DNA of 64,000 nucleotides from JAJFHI01 sp050633705 (GCA_050633705.1 JBOEGZ010000012.1:1-64000); one strand, 5' to 3'. Shown: positions 33,809-43,766, numbered from the stretch's first letter. Notes: a model not told the origin generated them from the sequence alone. A program made the numbers and translations.

Positions 33809-36532
33809 TTGAGCGCGAAATCCACAGCATCTCTCGACAGTTTCAATTGCCGCAAAACCCTCTCGGTGGGTGGCAAGGACTACACATATTTCTCCCTACC
33901 GGATGCGGAAAAAAATGGTCTGACTGGGCTTTCAAAGCTTCCCTTTTCTTTGCGCGTGCTTGTTGAAAATCTGTTGCGCAATGAAGATGGCCGCACAGTA
34001 AAAAAAGAAGATATCGCAGCGGCTGCAAAATGGCTGGACGACAAAGGTTCTGCTGGTGCTGAAATTGGCTTTCGTCCGGCCCGCGTCCTGATGCAGGACT
34101 TCACAGGTGTTCCCGCTGTTGTCGACCTTGCCGCCATGCGTGATGGCGTCAAGGCTCTCGGCGGCGATCCAAAATCGATCAACCCACAAGTTCCCGTCGA
34201 TCTTGTCATCGACCACTCAGTGATCGTCGATGAATTTGGTACACCTTCGGCATTCTCAGCCAACGTCGATCTGGAATACGAACGCAACGTAGAGCGTTAC
34301 AACTTCCTCAAATGGGGCCAAGGGGCCTTTGATAATTTCCGTGTGGTCCCCCCAGGCACCGGGATTTGCCACCAAGTGAATTTAGAATATCTCGCACAAA
34401 CCGTCTGGACGCGTGAAAACGAAAACGGTGAAACGGTTGCCTACCCAGATACCCTCGTTGGCACCGACAGTCACACAACCATGGTCAACGGTTTGGCCGT
34501 CCTGGGTTGGGGCGTTGGCGGCATTGAAGCTGAAGCTGCAATGCTTGGACAGGCCATCTCCATGTTGCTGCCAGAAGTCATTGGCTTCAAGCTTACGGGC
34601 AAACTCCCCGAGGGCGTCACGGCAACGGACTTGGTCCTGACGGTCACGCAAATGCTGCGCAAACGCGGCGTTGTTTCAAAGTTTGTCGAATTCTATGGTC
34701 CCGGCCTCGACAACATGACATTGGCTGACCGGGCGACGATTGCCAACATGGCACCGGAATATGGCGCCACCTGTGGCTTCTTCCCAGTCGACGGCGAAAC
34801 GTTGAACTACCTAACGATGTCTGGCCGTGAAACCGATCGCATTGCTCTTGTTGAAGAGTACGCAAAAGCCCAAGGCCTGTTTCGAACCTCAGATAGTGCC
34901 GACCCTGTCTTTACCGACACCATGCAGCTCGACATGGGCGATGTTGTGCCATCAATGGCCGGACCAAAACGCCCCGAAGGCCGTGTTGCATTGACAGACA
35001 TCGCGTCTGGCTTTTCTGAATCCATGAAAAATGAGTTTAAGAAACCAGCTGACGAACTTGGAAAGCGTGTTCCGGTTGAAGGAGAGGAATTCGATTTCGG
35101 ACACGGTGACGTCGCGATTGCGGCGATCACAAGCTGTACAAACACGTCCAACCCGTCCGTATTGATTGCTGCCGGCTTGTTAGCGCGCAACGCGGTTGAA
35201 AAAGGTCTAACCTCGGCTCCTGGCGTTAAAACTTCGTTGGCTCCGGGAAGTCAGGTCGTTGCCGCTTACCTCGAAAAAGCAGGCTTGCAAAAATATCTCG
35301 ACGAGATCGGTTTCAACCTCGTCGGCTTTGGTTGTACGACATGCATCGGTAACTCTGGTCCGTTGCGCGCTCCAATCTCAAAAGCAATCAACGAAAACGG
35401 TTTGATCGCGTCGGCTGTCCTTTCCGGCAACCGAAATTTCGAAGGCAGAGTTAGCCCCGATGTACAAGCCAATTACTTGGCCTCACCACCGCTCGTCGTC
35501 GCTTACGCGTTGGCTGGAAGCGTACAGAAGGATCTCACGAAAGAGGCCATCGGAACTGACAAAGACGGCAACCCTGTGATGTTGAAAGACATTTGGCCGA
35601 CGACTTCAGAGATTCAGACATTTATCGCAGAAAACGTCACCCGCGAGATGTTTGAGGCCAAATATTCAGACGTCTTTAAGGGCGATGAAAAATGGCAGTC
35701 AATCAAGACCAGCACGGGTGAAACGTATGACTGGGACAACACCTCGACATACATTCAGAACCCTCCTTATTTTACAGGCATCACCAGCAAACCAGCACCA
35801 TTGACGGACATCAACGGAGCACGGATTTTGGGATTGTTCGGCGACAAGATTACAACGGACCACATCTCGCCCGCTGGCTCGATCAAAAAAGACAGCCCCG
35901 CTGGCAGCTATCTTATCGCCAACAAAGTCACGCCCGCCAACTTCAACCAATATGGAACACGACGCGGCAGTCATGACGTCATGATGCGCGGCACATTTGC
36001 AAACATCCGTATCAAAAATCACATGGTCAAAGATGCGAGCGGCAATGTGAAAGAAGGTGGTTTCACAATTCATCATCCCGATGGCGTTGAAACTTCAATC
36101 TTCGAAGCGGCCATGTCGTATCGTGAAGAGGGTGTTCCTCTGGTTGTGTTGGCCGGCATTGAGTATGGCAATGGCTCATCGCGTGACTGGGCTGCGAAAG
36201 GCACCAACCTTCTTGGTGTGAAAGCTGTCATTTCGCAGTCGTTCGAACGCATCCACCGCTCTAACCTTGTCGGCATGGGTATCGTCCCATTCATCTTCGA
36301 TAACGGTGCGTCATGGGAAAGCCTTGGGCTTGATGGGTCTGAGACCGTTACCATCAAAGGCATCGCTGACATCCAACCGCACCAGAAAATGACGGCGCAG
36401 ATTACTCGGGCCAATGGTGAGATTTTGGACGTACCAATCATCTGTCGCATCGATACGCTGGATGAGATTGAGTACCTCAAGAATGGTGGCATTCTGCACT
36501 ACGTATTGCGCAATCTAGCCCAGGCCGCTTAA
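33809..36532 (+). CDS. acnA: Aconitate hydratase A
   Basis: Aconitase isomerises citrate to isocitrate via cis-aconitate on a 4Fe-4S cluster. The start is TTG at 33809 with GGAGGA eight bases upstream; the frame is open further left, but that stretch is not protein-like. The product has 907 residues, the normal AcnA/IRP-like size. Cluster ligands are in ITSCTNTSNPSVL and GFGCTTCIGNSGPL; substrate-binding segments include GTDSHTTMVNGL and YGNGSSRDWAAKG. In many alphaproteobacteria it lies divergent from ccmA, as here. A short hairpin spans the stop codon (36524-36542). Confidence 0.96.
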   Translation: MSAKSTASLDSFNCRKTLSVGGKDYTYFSLPDAEKNGLTGLSKLPFSLRVLVENLLRNEDGRTVKKEDIAAAAKWLDDKGSAGAEIGFRPARVLMQDFTGVPAVVDLAAMRDGVKALGGDPKSINPQVPVDLVIDHSVIVDEFGTPSAFSANVDLEYERNVERYNFLKWGQGAFDNFRVVPPGTGICHQVNLEYLAQTVWTRENENGETVAYPDTLVGTDSHTTMVNGLAVLGWGVGGIEAEAAMLGQAISMLLPEVIGFKLTGKLPEGVTATDLVLTVTQMLRKRGVVSKFVEFYGPGLDNMTLADRATIANMAPEYGATCGFFPVDGETLNYLTMSGRETDRIALVEEYAKAQGLFRTSDSADPVFTDTMQLDMGDVVPSMAGPKRPEGRVALTDIASGFSESMKNEFKKPADELGKRVPVEGEEFDFGHGDVAIAAITSCTNTSNPSVLIAAGLLARNAVEKGLTSAPGVKTSLAPGSQVVAAYLEKAGLQKYLDEIGFNLVGFGCTTCIGNSGPLRAPISKAINENGLIASAVLSGNRNFEGRVSPDVQANYLASPPLVVAYALAGSVQKDLTKEAIGTDKDGNPVMLKDIWPTTSEIQTFIAENVTREMFEAKYSDVFKGDEKWQSIKTSTGETYDWDNTSTYIQNPPYFTGITSKPAPLTDINGARILGLFGDKITTDHISPAGSIKKDSPAGSYLIANKVTPANFNQYGTRRGSHDVMMRGTFANIRIKNHMVKDASGNVKEGGFTIHHPDGVETSIFEAAMSYREEGVPLVVLAGIEYGNGSSRDWAAKGTNLLGVKAVISQSFERIHRSNLVGMGIVPFIFDNGASWESLGLDGSETVTIKGIADIQPHQKMTAQITRANGEILDVPIICRIDTLDEIEYLKNGGILHYVLRNLAQAA

Positions 36533-36924
36533 GCCAAGCGGCGGCTTAATTTGGATCACGCTAAGTTGCATAATCCGACCAACCCTGAGTGAATTGGGCG
36601 CGTGTCAGCGACAAATTTCAAACCAGATCTGACCTAATTGTGATCGATAATTGGGTCAGTCGTTTGGATGGGGAAGCGATAAATCACCCTTGCAGCGTGG
36701 AAAAATAACACTGTACAGCGCGAAAATTCGGCGTTTTTATCAGCAATTAGAGCCGCAAGCTCAAAATTAACATTGCTCCGCCATAAACAATAATGACGGG
36801 TCCAACTGATTAGCGCGATGCCGTCGTCAAGCATTCGTGACTCGCATTTGACCAGCGATTTAGAGATATTGATTGCAAATAGATGCGCCATTGAACTCGG
36901 CAGATCATAGGGTTTTAAATATTC
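36533..36924. other. Gap between acnA and the DUF1223 gene
   Basis: These 392 bases hold no gene, repeat or clear terminator that I can support. The small hairpin at the acnA stop (GCCGCTT/AAGCGGC) lacks a T-tract. The promoter of the DUF1223 gene presumably lies at the right end. Confidence 0.5.
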
Positions 36925-37704
36925 ATGGGTTACCGATACGGCATTCTTCTACACGCAATAATCATTTCCTTGGGCATTGCAACATCACCAACCAACGCAC
37001 AGAATGCGCCATCATCGTCGACGTTCTCGGCTGTCGTGGAGCTGTTCACCAGTCAAGGTTGTTCATCGTGTCCTCCGGCTGACCGATTGTTAAAAACATA
37101 CGTTGACCGTGAGGATGTTTTGGCGCTGACTTTCCCCGTCGATTACTGGGACTACCTGGGGTGGAAGGATACATTCGCCTCGCCACAATATTCCAAGCGC
37201 CAGCGTGATTATGCCAATACGAGAGGTGACGGTGCTGTCTACACACCACAAGCTGTCATCAATGGCTCACACCATATGAACGGGGCTGACAAAGAGCGTA
37301 TTGATACAACGATTAATGCGTCACCCATTCAAAAGCTATCAGTTCCCATTAAGATTCGACGCGACGGACAAGCCTTAACGATCTTAACCCCCGCTCTTCC
37401 AGATGAAGTGGGTAAAGAAAAGTGTACGGTTTGGCTGGCGATCGTCCAAAAACAGGGTGTTGTTCCCGTTAATCGCGGAGAAAACGGCGGGCACAACCTG
37501 ACTTATTACAACATCGTTCGCCACTTGATGCCGATTGGCATGTGGTCTGGAGACGCCAACACATTCCAGGTCCCTGAAACTGCCGTCTCTACTGCTGGTG
37601 AAGCAAATTTTGCTGTACTCATTCAACGTGGTGTTTCAGGCCCGATTATCGGTGCGGCGTGGCTTGGTGCTGACAACAACCAAGTTTCTTCTAAAGCCCA
37701 ATAA
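36925..37704 (+). CDS. DUF1223 secreted thioredoxin-like protein
   Basis: The 259-residue product has a signal peptide (about 1-26, ending TSPTNAQ) and the DUF1223 signature VELFTSQGCSSCPPADRLL, in which the CSSC pair resembles a thioredoxin-fold redox site. Further family segments are FPVDYWDYLGWKD and YTPQAVING. The family is common beside acnA in alphaproteobacteria. Its function has not been settled; a periplasmic thiol role is suggested only by the fold and the CXXC motif. It is convergent with the M3 peptidase. Confidence 0.92.
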   Translation: MGYRYGILLHAIIISLGIATSPTNAQNAPSSSTFSAVVELFTSQGCSSCPPADRLLKTYVDREDVLALTFPVDYWDYLGWKDTFASPQYSKRQRDYANTRGDGAVYTPQAVINGSHHMNGADKERIDTTINASPIQKLSVPIKIRRDGQALTILTPALPDEVGKEKCTVWLAIVQKQGVVPVNRGENGGHNLTYYNIVRHLMPIGMWSGDANTFQVPETAVSTAGEANFAVLIQRGVSGPIIGAAWLGADNNQVSSKAQ

Positions 37705-37818
37705 GCTTCAGTCTGCTCATGGGTGCCGTCTTAGAAACCAGCCAGGACCTTAAGTTAAGTATCACACACACGTTCACCATTGCCATTGGTATTGGTGGGC
37801 AAGCAACACTTCGCCAAT

Positions 37819-39930
37819 TTAGCTCGCCACGAACCCTCGCTTCTTCATGAGGCTATCAATTTCAGGTCCCCGACCACGAAAATTGCGATAGGCCTCTTGA
37901 GGATCGCGCAAATTGCCAGCCGCATAGATCGTCTTCTTCAATCGATCCGCCGTTTCGCGATCATAGATATCTCCAGCCTCCTCGAATGCACCGAAAGCAT
38001 CCGCATCCATCACTTCAGACCATAAGTAGCTGTAATAGCCTGCTGCATATCCGCCGGTGATATGCATGAAGTGTGGCAAACGGTGGCGCATGATAATTTC
38101 TTTCGGCATGTCGATTGCCGAAAGTGTCTCGCGTTCAAATGCTTCAATATCATCAATTTTCGCGTCGGCAGGTTGATTATGAAGCGCCATATCGACCAAC
38201 GCCGACGCCGTGTACTCCACGGTCGAAAACCCTTGATTGAAGTTGCGTGCCGCCTGAAGTCGCTCCAACAAATCCTTTGGCATTGGCGCACCCGTTTTGT
38301 GGTGACGGGCATAACGCTCCAGAGCTTTGGGATGCCGCATCCAGTGCTCAAACAATTGAGACGGCAGCTCAACAAAGTCTCTTGTGACATTTGTACCCGA
38401 CAATGAACCGTACGTTACGTCTGACAACATGCCATGTAAGCCATGCCCGAACTCGTGGAACAGCGTTTCAGCATCATCAAACGAAATCAACGCTTCTTCA
38501 CCTGGTGCGACGGCTGCAAAATTCATGACATTGACAACAACCGGCCGGACTTCACCGCCCAACTTGCGTTGTCCGCGAAAACTACTCATCCAAGCGCCCG
38601 ACCGTTTGGACGGTCTTGCGAAATAATCGCCAATGAACACCGCGATGTGACGGCCCTTACCATCTCGAACTTCAAACGCACGACAATCCTCATGATAGGC
38701 CGGCGCTGACTCTATCGGTGTAAAGGTCAAATCAAACAGTCTCGCTGCCGTTTCAAAGGCGGCATTGATGACATTTTCCAACGACAGATAGGGGCTTAAC
38801 TCGGCATCATCGAGAGCATACTTTGCCCTGCGTTGCTTTTCGGAATAATAGCGCCAATCCCACGGTGCGATTTCTGCATTTTCGCCTTCAGAACTCGCCA
38901 ACGCCGCCAGGCCATCGCGTTCTTCAGCTGCTTGGGCAACGGCTGGTTGCCAAACCTTGTGCAATAAATCGACCACCGCTTCAGGTGTTTTGGCCATTGT
39001 GTCTTGCAGTGCAAATTCGGCATAGCTTTCAAAACCCATCAGCTTTGCTATTTCGGCTCGCAGCGCCACAATCTCAGACAACACAACGCGGTTGTCCGTT
39101 GCACCCGCCTTTGCACCGCGCGCCGCCCAAGCCTCAAAAGCTTGTTCACGCAGGTCACGCCGTGCCGAATAGGCCAAAAAACCTTCCACGCTTGATCGAG
39201 CGAGAGTCACGACGTGCTTGCCATGAAGACCCATGTCGTCTGCCGCTTTTGCCGCCGCATCGCGAAGGTTATTCGACAAACCGGCCAGATCTTCCTCACC
39301 CTCCAACACCAAATGCCAGGCTTGCTCGTCGGCTAAAACATTTTGATTGAAAGCGGTTGAAAGCGTCGCCAACTTTTGCTGGATCTCAGACACACGGGTT
39401 CGCGCCTTGTCATCAAGCTCGGCGCCAGCACGTTGGAACCAGACGTAATATCGATCCAATATCCGCGCTTGTTCATCGTTCAAGCCGAGCAATTCGACCT
39501 GGTCGCGCAGGCTTTTGATCCGTGCAAATAGTGTTTGGTCAAGAAATATCGCACTTGAGTGGGCGGCAAGTTTCGGCGCCATATCGCGCTCGATCTGCTG
39601 TAGATCATCGTTGGTATGTGCGCCTGTCAAATTAAAAAAGATCTTCGCAACACGGTTGAGACCACGCCCCGCCATCTCCAATGCATCTACGGTATTGGCA
39701 AGTGAGGCTGGTGCGGTTTGCGCTTTGATGGCATCGATGTTGAGACGATGTTGCGCCAGGCCCGCTTCAAAAGCCGGGCCGAAATGCTCGACTAGAACGC
39801 GTTCAAACGGTGCAATACCAAACGGCGTCTCCCAGACTTGCGCAAATGGATTTTCTCGATCCAAAGTCGTCAGTTGCTCAGATATATCGATTTGCAACCC
39901 GTCAAACATGTCGGCCATGCCCATTGCCAT
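37819..39930 (-). CDS. M3 family metallopeptidase (oligopeptidase A / Dcp type)
   Basis: This 703-residue zinc peptidase degrades short peptides in the cytoplasm, for instance after signal-peptide or protein turnover. The HEXXH motif is HEFGHGLHGM at 492-501 (H492, E493, H496), with the third ligand expected about 25 residues later. The C-terminal HYITGGYAAGYYSYLW-like segment (HITGGYAAGYYSYLW) is also conserved. There is no signal peptide. Oligopeptidase A and peptidyl-dipeptidase Dcp share this layout and cannot be separated here. It follows htpG on the same strand, 47 bp after its stop. Confidence 0.93.
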   Translation of the reverse strand: MAMGMADMFDGLQIDISEQLTTLDRENPFAQVWETPFGIAPFERVLVEHFGPAFEAGLAQHRLNIDAIKAQTAPASLANTVDALEMAGRGLNRVAKIFFNLTGAHTNDDLQQIERDMAPKLAAHSSAIFLDQTLFARIKSLRDQVELLGLNDEQARILDRYYVWFQRAGAELDDKARTRVSEIQQKLATLSTAFNQNVLADEQAWHLVLEGEEDLAGLSNNLRDAAAKAADDMGLHGKHVVTLARSSVEGFLAYSARRDLREQAFEAWAARGAKAGATDNRVVLSEIVALRAEIAKLMGFESYAEFALQDTMAKTPEAVVDLLHKVWQPAVAQAAEERDGLAALASSEGENAEIAPWDWRYYSEKQRRAKYALDDAELSPYLSLENVINAAFETAARLFDLTFTPIESAPAYHEDCRAFEVRDGKGRHIAVFIGDYFARPSKRSGAWMSSFRGQRKLGGEVRPVVVNVMNFAAVAPGEEALISFDDAETLFHEFGHGLHGMLSDVTYGSLSGTNVTRDFVELPSQLFEHWMRHPKALERYARHHKTGAPMPKDLLERLQAARNFNQGFSTVEYTASALVDMALHNQPADAKIDDIEAFERETLSAIDMPKEIIMRHRLPHFMHITGGYAAGYYSYLWSEVMDADAFGAFEEAGDIYDRETADRLKKTIYAAGNLRDPQEAYRNFRGRGPEIDSLMKKRGFVAS

Positions 39931-39977
39931 CCTTTATTTTTAACCGCTGTCGAAGACGGAGAGGAATTTATGTCGTT

Positions 39978-41897
39978 TTACGAACGACCGAGTTGTTGCA
40001 ACATGACTTTATTCATGCGAGCTGCAAAGGCCGCCGGATCTTCCGGAGTTTGCCCGTCAAGCACAAATGCCTGATCCAAAAGCAATCCTGCCAGATCCGA
40101 AAATGCTTCCTTGTCTCCAGCTGCTGCCTGTTGAGCAATCGCTTTGACCAAGACGTGACCAGTGTTAACTTCCAAGACAGGCTTTAAACCGAGAGCTTGT
40201 TTGTGTTGTGCGAGGATTTTTTCTAGCCCCAGATCCGGTCCCATATTCGAAGCAACCAAACAAACGGCGCTATCAACCAACCGTTTTGAAGCTCTCACAT
40301 CTGACACTTGATCGCCAAGCGCCTCTTTCAACTTCGCGATAAAGCCTTCGCCGGCTTGTGCCCCGTCATCACCTGCATTTTCTGTTTCCGAATTGGCATC
40401 ATCTTTGTCGTCCTTGCCAGACGATTGCACCGTACTTAGATCGAGATCGCCCTGGCTGAGCGACTTCAGAGGCTTGCCGTCAAAGTCCACACCTTGTGTC
40501 GTCCAATAGTGATCAATTGGATCGGTCAGCAGCAAGACTTCGATCCCTTTTGCTTTGGCCGATTCCAACTGCGGACTTGCCTGCAAACGTGCAAGGTCTT
40601 GGCCTGCCAAATAGTAGACCTCTGTCTGGTTCTCTTTTAAATCGGCAACGTAGTCTGCCAGTGAGCGCAAGTCCTCACCGGCCGTGGTGCGAAAGCGGGC
40701 CAGTTTCAAGAGTTCTTGGCGCCGTTCGCCATCTTCGTAGATACCTTCCTTCAAGACGCTTCCAAATGAACTCCATACTTTGGCGTAGGCCTCTTTGTCC
40801 TTGTCGGCGAGTTTTGCCAAATCGCCTAACACACGTTTCGTCAAAGCCTTGCGGATTTGTGCGACCATTGGGTTGTTCTGCAGCATCTCGCGCGAAATAT
40901 TGAGCGGAACATCTTCACTGTCGACGACGCCACGCACGAAGCGAAGATAGCCGGGCAAGACTTCTGCATCGTCTGTGATAAAGACCCGTCGAACGTAAAG
41001 TTTTACCCGCCCGCGCCGCTCGGCATCAAATAGATCAAACGGCGGCTGTTCGGGGACAAACAGCAATACAGCAAATGACTGACGGCCTTCTGCTTTGTAG
41101 TGCACAGTCATCGCTGGCTCATCGAACAAATTGGTGAGCGTACGATAGGCCTCACCATATTCTTCTTTACTGACATCAGATGCCGAGCGTTGCCACAGCG
41201 CGCTTGCACCATTGAGCTGGCGCGCTTCTTCTTCACCCGCCCTCAGCATGACGGGGAACAGAATATGATCGGAGTAAGTCTTCACGATCCGTTCGATATT
41301 GGATGAATCCGTAAATTCTTTTGCATCTGATTTTAGTTTCAACCGCACCACTGTGCCACGCGGCACTCGTGCTGCTTGATCGTCGCTTGCCGGCTCGATT
41401 GTAAATCCGCTTGCACCATCCGACGTCCAAACATTTGCTCCACCCGTGCCCGCTTTGCGACTGATAACTTCGATATGGTCTGCAACCATGAAGGCGGAGT
41501 AAAAGCCAACGCCAAACTGACCGATGAGGTTTGCACCGTCCGGTTGTTCTTGAAGTTTATCGAGAAACGCCTTGGTACCCGACCGCGCAATGGTGCCAAG
41601 GTTTTCGGTCATCTCGTCTGCCGTCATGCCAATGCCGTTGTCGCTTATCTCAAGCCAGCCATTTTGCGCATCAGGACTTAGCGTGATCGCATAGGCACCG
41701 TCTTTGTCACCACCAAGAAGATCCGGAGTTGTAATGGCTTCATACCGCAGCTTGTCGCACGCATCCGACGCATTGGAAATTAACTCGCGTAAGAATATTT
41801 CTTTGTCGGTGTAAACGGCATGCACCATCAGGTGGAGCAAGCGCGCGACTTCCGTCTGAAAAGGTTGAGTGGTGGCGGATTTCACGTCTTCAGTCAT
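39978..41897 (-). CDS. htpG: Chaperone protein HtpG (Hsp90)
   Basis: HtpG is the bacterial Hsp90, an ATP-driven chaperone. The 639-residue product has the GHKL ATPase domain with ELISNASDACDKLR, the DNGIGM motif, GTIARSGTKAF and IGQFGVGFYSAFMV. The middle domain with PLNISREMLQ and the C-terminal dimerisation domain follow. Its length is normal. The start ATG is preceded by AGAGGTAAA. No heat-shock promoter was recognised, but two hairpins lie in the 813-bp gap upstream. Confidence 0.96.
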   Translation of the reverse strand: MTEDVKSATTQPFQTEVARLLHLMVHAVYTDKEIFLRELISNASDACDKLRYEAITTPDLLGGDKDGAYAITLSPDAQNGWLEISDNGIGMTADEMTENLGTIARSGTKAFLDKLQEQPDGANLIGQFGVGFYSAFMVADHIEVISRKAGTGGANVWTSDGASGFTIEPASDDQAARVPRGTVVRLKLKSDAKEFTDSSNIERIVKTYSDHILFPVMLRAGEEEARQLNGASALWQRSASDVSKEEYGEAYRTLTNLFDEPAMTVHYKAEGRQSFAVLLFVPEQPPFDLFDAERRGRVKLYVRRVFITDDAEVLPGYLRFVRGVVDSEDVPLNISREMLQNNPMVAQIRKALTKRVLGDLAKLADKDKEAYAKVWSSFGSVLKEGIYEDGERRQELLKLARFRTTAGEDLRSLADYVADLKENQTEVYYLAGQDLARLQASPQLESAKAKGIEVLLLTDPIDHYWTTQGVDFDGKPLKSLSQGDLDLSTVQSSGKDDKDDANSETENAGDDGAQAGEGFIAKLKEALGDQVSDVRASKRLVDSAVCLVASNMGPDLGLEKILAQHKQALGLKPVLEVNTGHVLVKAIAQQAAAGDKEAFSDLAGLLLDQAFVLDGQTPEDPAAFAARMNKVMLQQLGRS

Positions 41898-41980
41898 CTT
41901 TTACCTCTAACAATCTTCGGTCCTCTCACGCGGCTATACCAAGCCTCGGTGCTGGGCTCAAAAACAATTCGCTCTTAGCC

Positions 41981-42018
41981 AAATAAAAAGGACCGGCCTT
42001 GGGGGGACCGGTCCTTTT
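41981..42018 (-). terminator. Hairpin with T-tract upstream of htpG
   Basis: AAAAGGACCGG (41986-41996) and CCGGTCCTTTT (42008-42018) form a perfect 11-bp stem with an 11-base loop. Read on the minus strand it is followed by TTATTT after the stem's own T-run, so it could end a leftward transcript about 90 bp before htpG. The stem is symmetrical and may also work weakly rightward. Confidence 0.65.
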
Positions 42019-42306
42019 GGGGAAGAGAAGGCAAGCCTTCAAGAGATAAAATAAACTGCCGTTCTCACAAGCAAACTGGAGAGCGTATGGCCCGATCTTT
42101 CAGAACTGGCCCCGGTTGTGCTGGGGGGCTGATGTCCAGGGCCTCATCATTGAGACCGGGCCAAGAGGCAACAATCGTAATATCTTGAACCTTTGCGGCA
42201 TCGGATTGTCCTGTCTTGGACCTTATCTTGTCACTCTTGCGATCATTTCAAGGGGTGCATCTACACGCCGATATTGCTGGCTTTTTACACTAGGCGACCT
42301 GCCCAA

Positions 42307-42351
42307 AAACTCAAAAAACCGCCCCTGGTTTTAGGGGTACCAGAGGCGGTT
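42307..42351 (-). terminator. Second hairpin with T-tract, minus strand
   Basis: AACCGCC-C-CTGG (42317-42328) pairs with CCAG-A-GGCGGTT (42340-42351), eleven pairs with one mismatch. On the minus strand it is followed by TTTTGAGTTTTT. No leftward gene ends just to the right, since the DUF2794 gene is on the plus strand. What it terminates is unknown. Confidence 0.6.
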
Positions 42352-42710
42352 GGGGAATTTGGGGAAGGGGGCGACCCGGCTCAAGGAGATGAAGTAACCG
42401 ACAGATCTAGGGGGGCAGACTGTCAGTCCGGATTAAACCGGGCCGCATTGGTTATGATGACAATGTGCTTTAAGTTTTTGGCCGTTAAGCGGAGCGATTG
42501 TGGCCGTTACGTGATTTTTGTTTCCTAATATTACTTTCTGTTTATGTTGGACCATAACCAAGCATTTGGATCGCTAGGATATCGAAGATTTTTATTATCC
42601 AGCGCCCTTGAGTTTCAGGGCGACCAAGGCAATCATAAAACTCTTGTTTTGTGGGATGCTGGAACCGGAATTGACGATTTGCCAATCTTCCAGCGAGAGG
42701 AGGCTTGCCG

Positions 42711-43115
42711 TTGACCAAAAAAAGTCCTGTCGTACCTTTTCGCCAACCGACGCCTTCGTCAGCGAAATCTTCCACTTCCCAACCTACTGCCACTCCCCCA
42801 AACCGCCCCAAACCTGCAACGGCGACATTTAACCGCCAGGAACTCAATGCCATTCTAACTATCTACGGCCGTCGCGTTGCAGAAGGTGAATGGCGCGATT
42901 ACGCCATCGACATGGGGCGAGACAAAGCCACGTTCTCGATCTTCCGCCGTAGCAGTGAGAACCCGCTGTTACGCATTGAAAAGACGCCAAAGCTCGCGCG
43001 CAAGCAGGGTGCCTACAGTGTCGTTGCCGCAACCGGAATGGTACTCAAACGCGGCCACGACCTGCGCACGGTTCTGCGTGTTCTGGAAAAGTCGGTGCGC
43101 TTGGTAAAGGCTTGA
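42711..43115 (+). CDS. DUF2794 domain protein
   Basis: This is a 134-residue protein starting at TTG 42711, chosen because GAGAGGAGG ends seven bases upstream; a nearer TTG at 42705 is too close to that site. The first 40 residues are Pro/Ser/Thr-rich and probably disordered. The remainder, from FNRQELNAILTIYGRRVAEG to the end, matches the DUF2794 family found almost only in alphaproteobacteria. No catalytic motif is visible and no function is known. It is convergent with the acetyltransferase, only six bases apart. Confidence 0.88.
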   Translation: MTKKSPVVPFRQPTPSSAKSSTSQPTATPPNRPKPATATFNRQELNAILTIYGRRVAEGEWRDYAIDMGRDKATFSIFRRSSENPLLRIEKTPKLARKQGAYSVVAATGMVLKRGHDLRTVLRVLEKSVRLVKA

Positions 43116-43121
43116 AACTCT

Positions 43122-43688
43122 CTAGGGCCCGGGTGGTGTGGCATCACCCTCACCCAGCGCCAGCTGGAGAAAAACGGCGGTACACCATTGGCCATGTTTG
43201 TAAGCGATACCGCGCACACGCCCAACTTCGCAAAATCCCATTGCTTCATGAAACGCCAAAGAGGCCGATTGGCTGGCTTCAACAACGGCAATCATTTGAC
43301 GAAACTCGCCAGCAGTGATTGAAGCTTCGATCAGTGCAGTAAGAAGCTTTCGGCCCACACCACAGCCAGTAAAACTATGATCGACATAGATCGAATGCTC
43401 CATTGCCGGGCGAAACGCCGGTGCATTTCGAAAACTGTTGCCATAAGCATAACCAACGACGCGACCAACCCCATTGCACGCCACAAACGCAGGATAACCA
43501 GCATTAATGATCTTGGTAATCCGTGCTGACATCTCAACGACAGTCGGGGGCACAAGCTCAACCGTTGCTAGCAAATTTTGCACGGCAAACGCATAGATCT
43601 CAGCAATATCTTCGATATGTGCCTCGAGGCACGAAACCGTTAAAGGCCTTACGGCAACCTGATCCTTAGGCGTCTTAAAAGTGCTCAT
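43122..43688 (-). CDS. GNAT acetyltransferase (phosphinothricin acetyltransferase-like)
   Basis: The 188-residue product has the GNAT fold with the acetyl-CoA-binding segment GCGVGRKLLTALIEA (about 111-125) and motif B around SLAFHEAMGFCEVGRVRGIAYKHGQW, typical of the phosphinothricin N-acetyltransferase/L-amino acid acetyltransferase group. Members acetylate the amino group of methionine sulfoximine, phosphinothricin or similar compounds, but the true substrate cannot be read from sequence. It is monocistronic and ends against the DUF2794 gene. Confidence 0.88.
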   Translation of the reverse strand: MSTFKTPKDQVAVRPLTVSCLEAHIEDIAEIYAFAVQNLLATVELVPPTVVEMSARITKIINAGYPAFVACNGVGRVVGYAYGNSFRNAPAFRPAMEHSIYVDHSFTGCGVGRKLLTALIEASITAGEFRQMIAVVEASQSASLAFHEAMGFCEVGRVRGIAYKHGQWCTAVFLQLALGEGDATPPGP

Positions 43689-43708
43689 AGTCTATTCTTG
43701 ATTAGAAA

Positions 43709-43738
43709 CAAAAAGGCCCCGCCACATTGGCAGGGCCT
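43709..43738 (-). terminator. Rho-independent terminator of the BI-1 gene
   Basis: GGCCCCGCC (43715-43723) pairs with GGCAGGGCC (43729-43737), nine pairs with one mismatch, around a five-base loop. On the minus strand TTTTTG follows directly. It lies 30-58 bp after the BI-1 stop codon and before the acetyltransferase start. Confidence 0.85.
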
Positions 43739-43766
43739 CTTCATAAGAATGCAAAAGAGTCCGTGA

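Larger units (their letters stand above)
41898..42710. other. Gene-free stretch upstream of htpG with two hairpins
   Basis: No protein-coding gene is supported in these 813 bases. They contain two strong hairpins with T-tracts on the minus strand (listed separately) and GC-rich patches with runs of G. A minus-strand transcript between the two hairpins would be about 300 nt and could be a small RNA. Confidence 0.45.

Noticed and set aside
38823..39350. 175-codon plus-strand frame inside the M3 peptidase gene
   Set aside because: Antisense shadow with Pro/His/Arg-rich composition; the peptidase on the other strand has full motifs.
42116..42528. Two overlapping plus-strand frames (72 and 111 codons) upstream of the DUF2794 gene
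   Set aside because: They run through a hairpin and G-runs and look like random translation; no ribosome binding site was seen.
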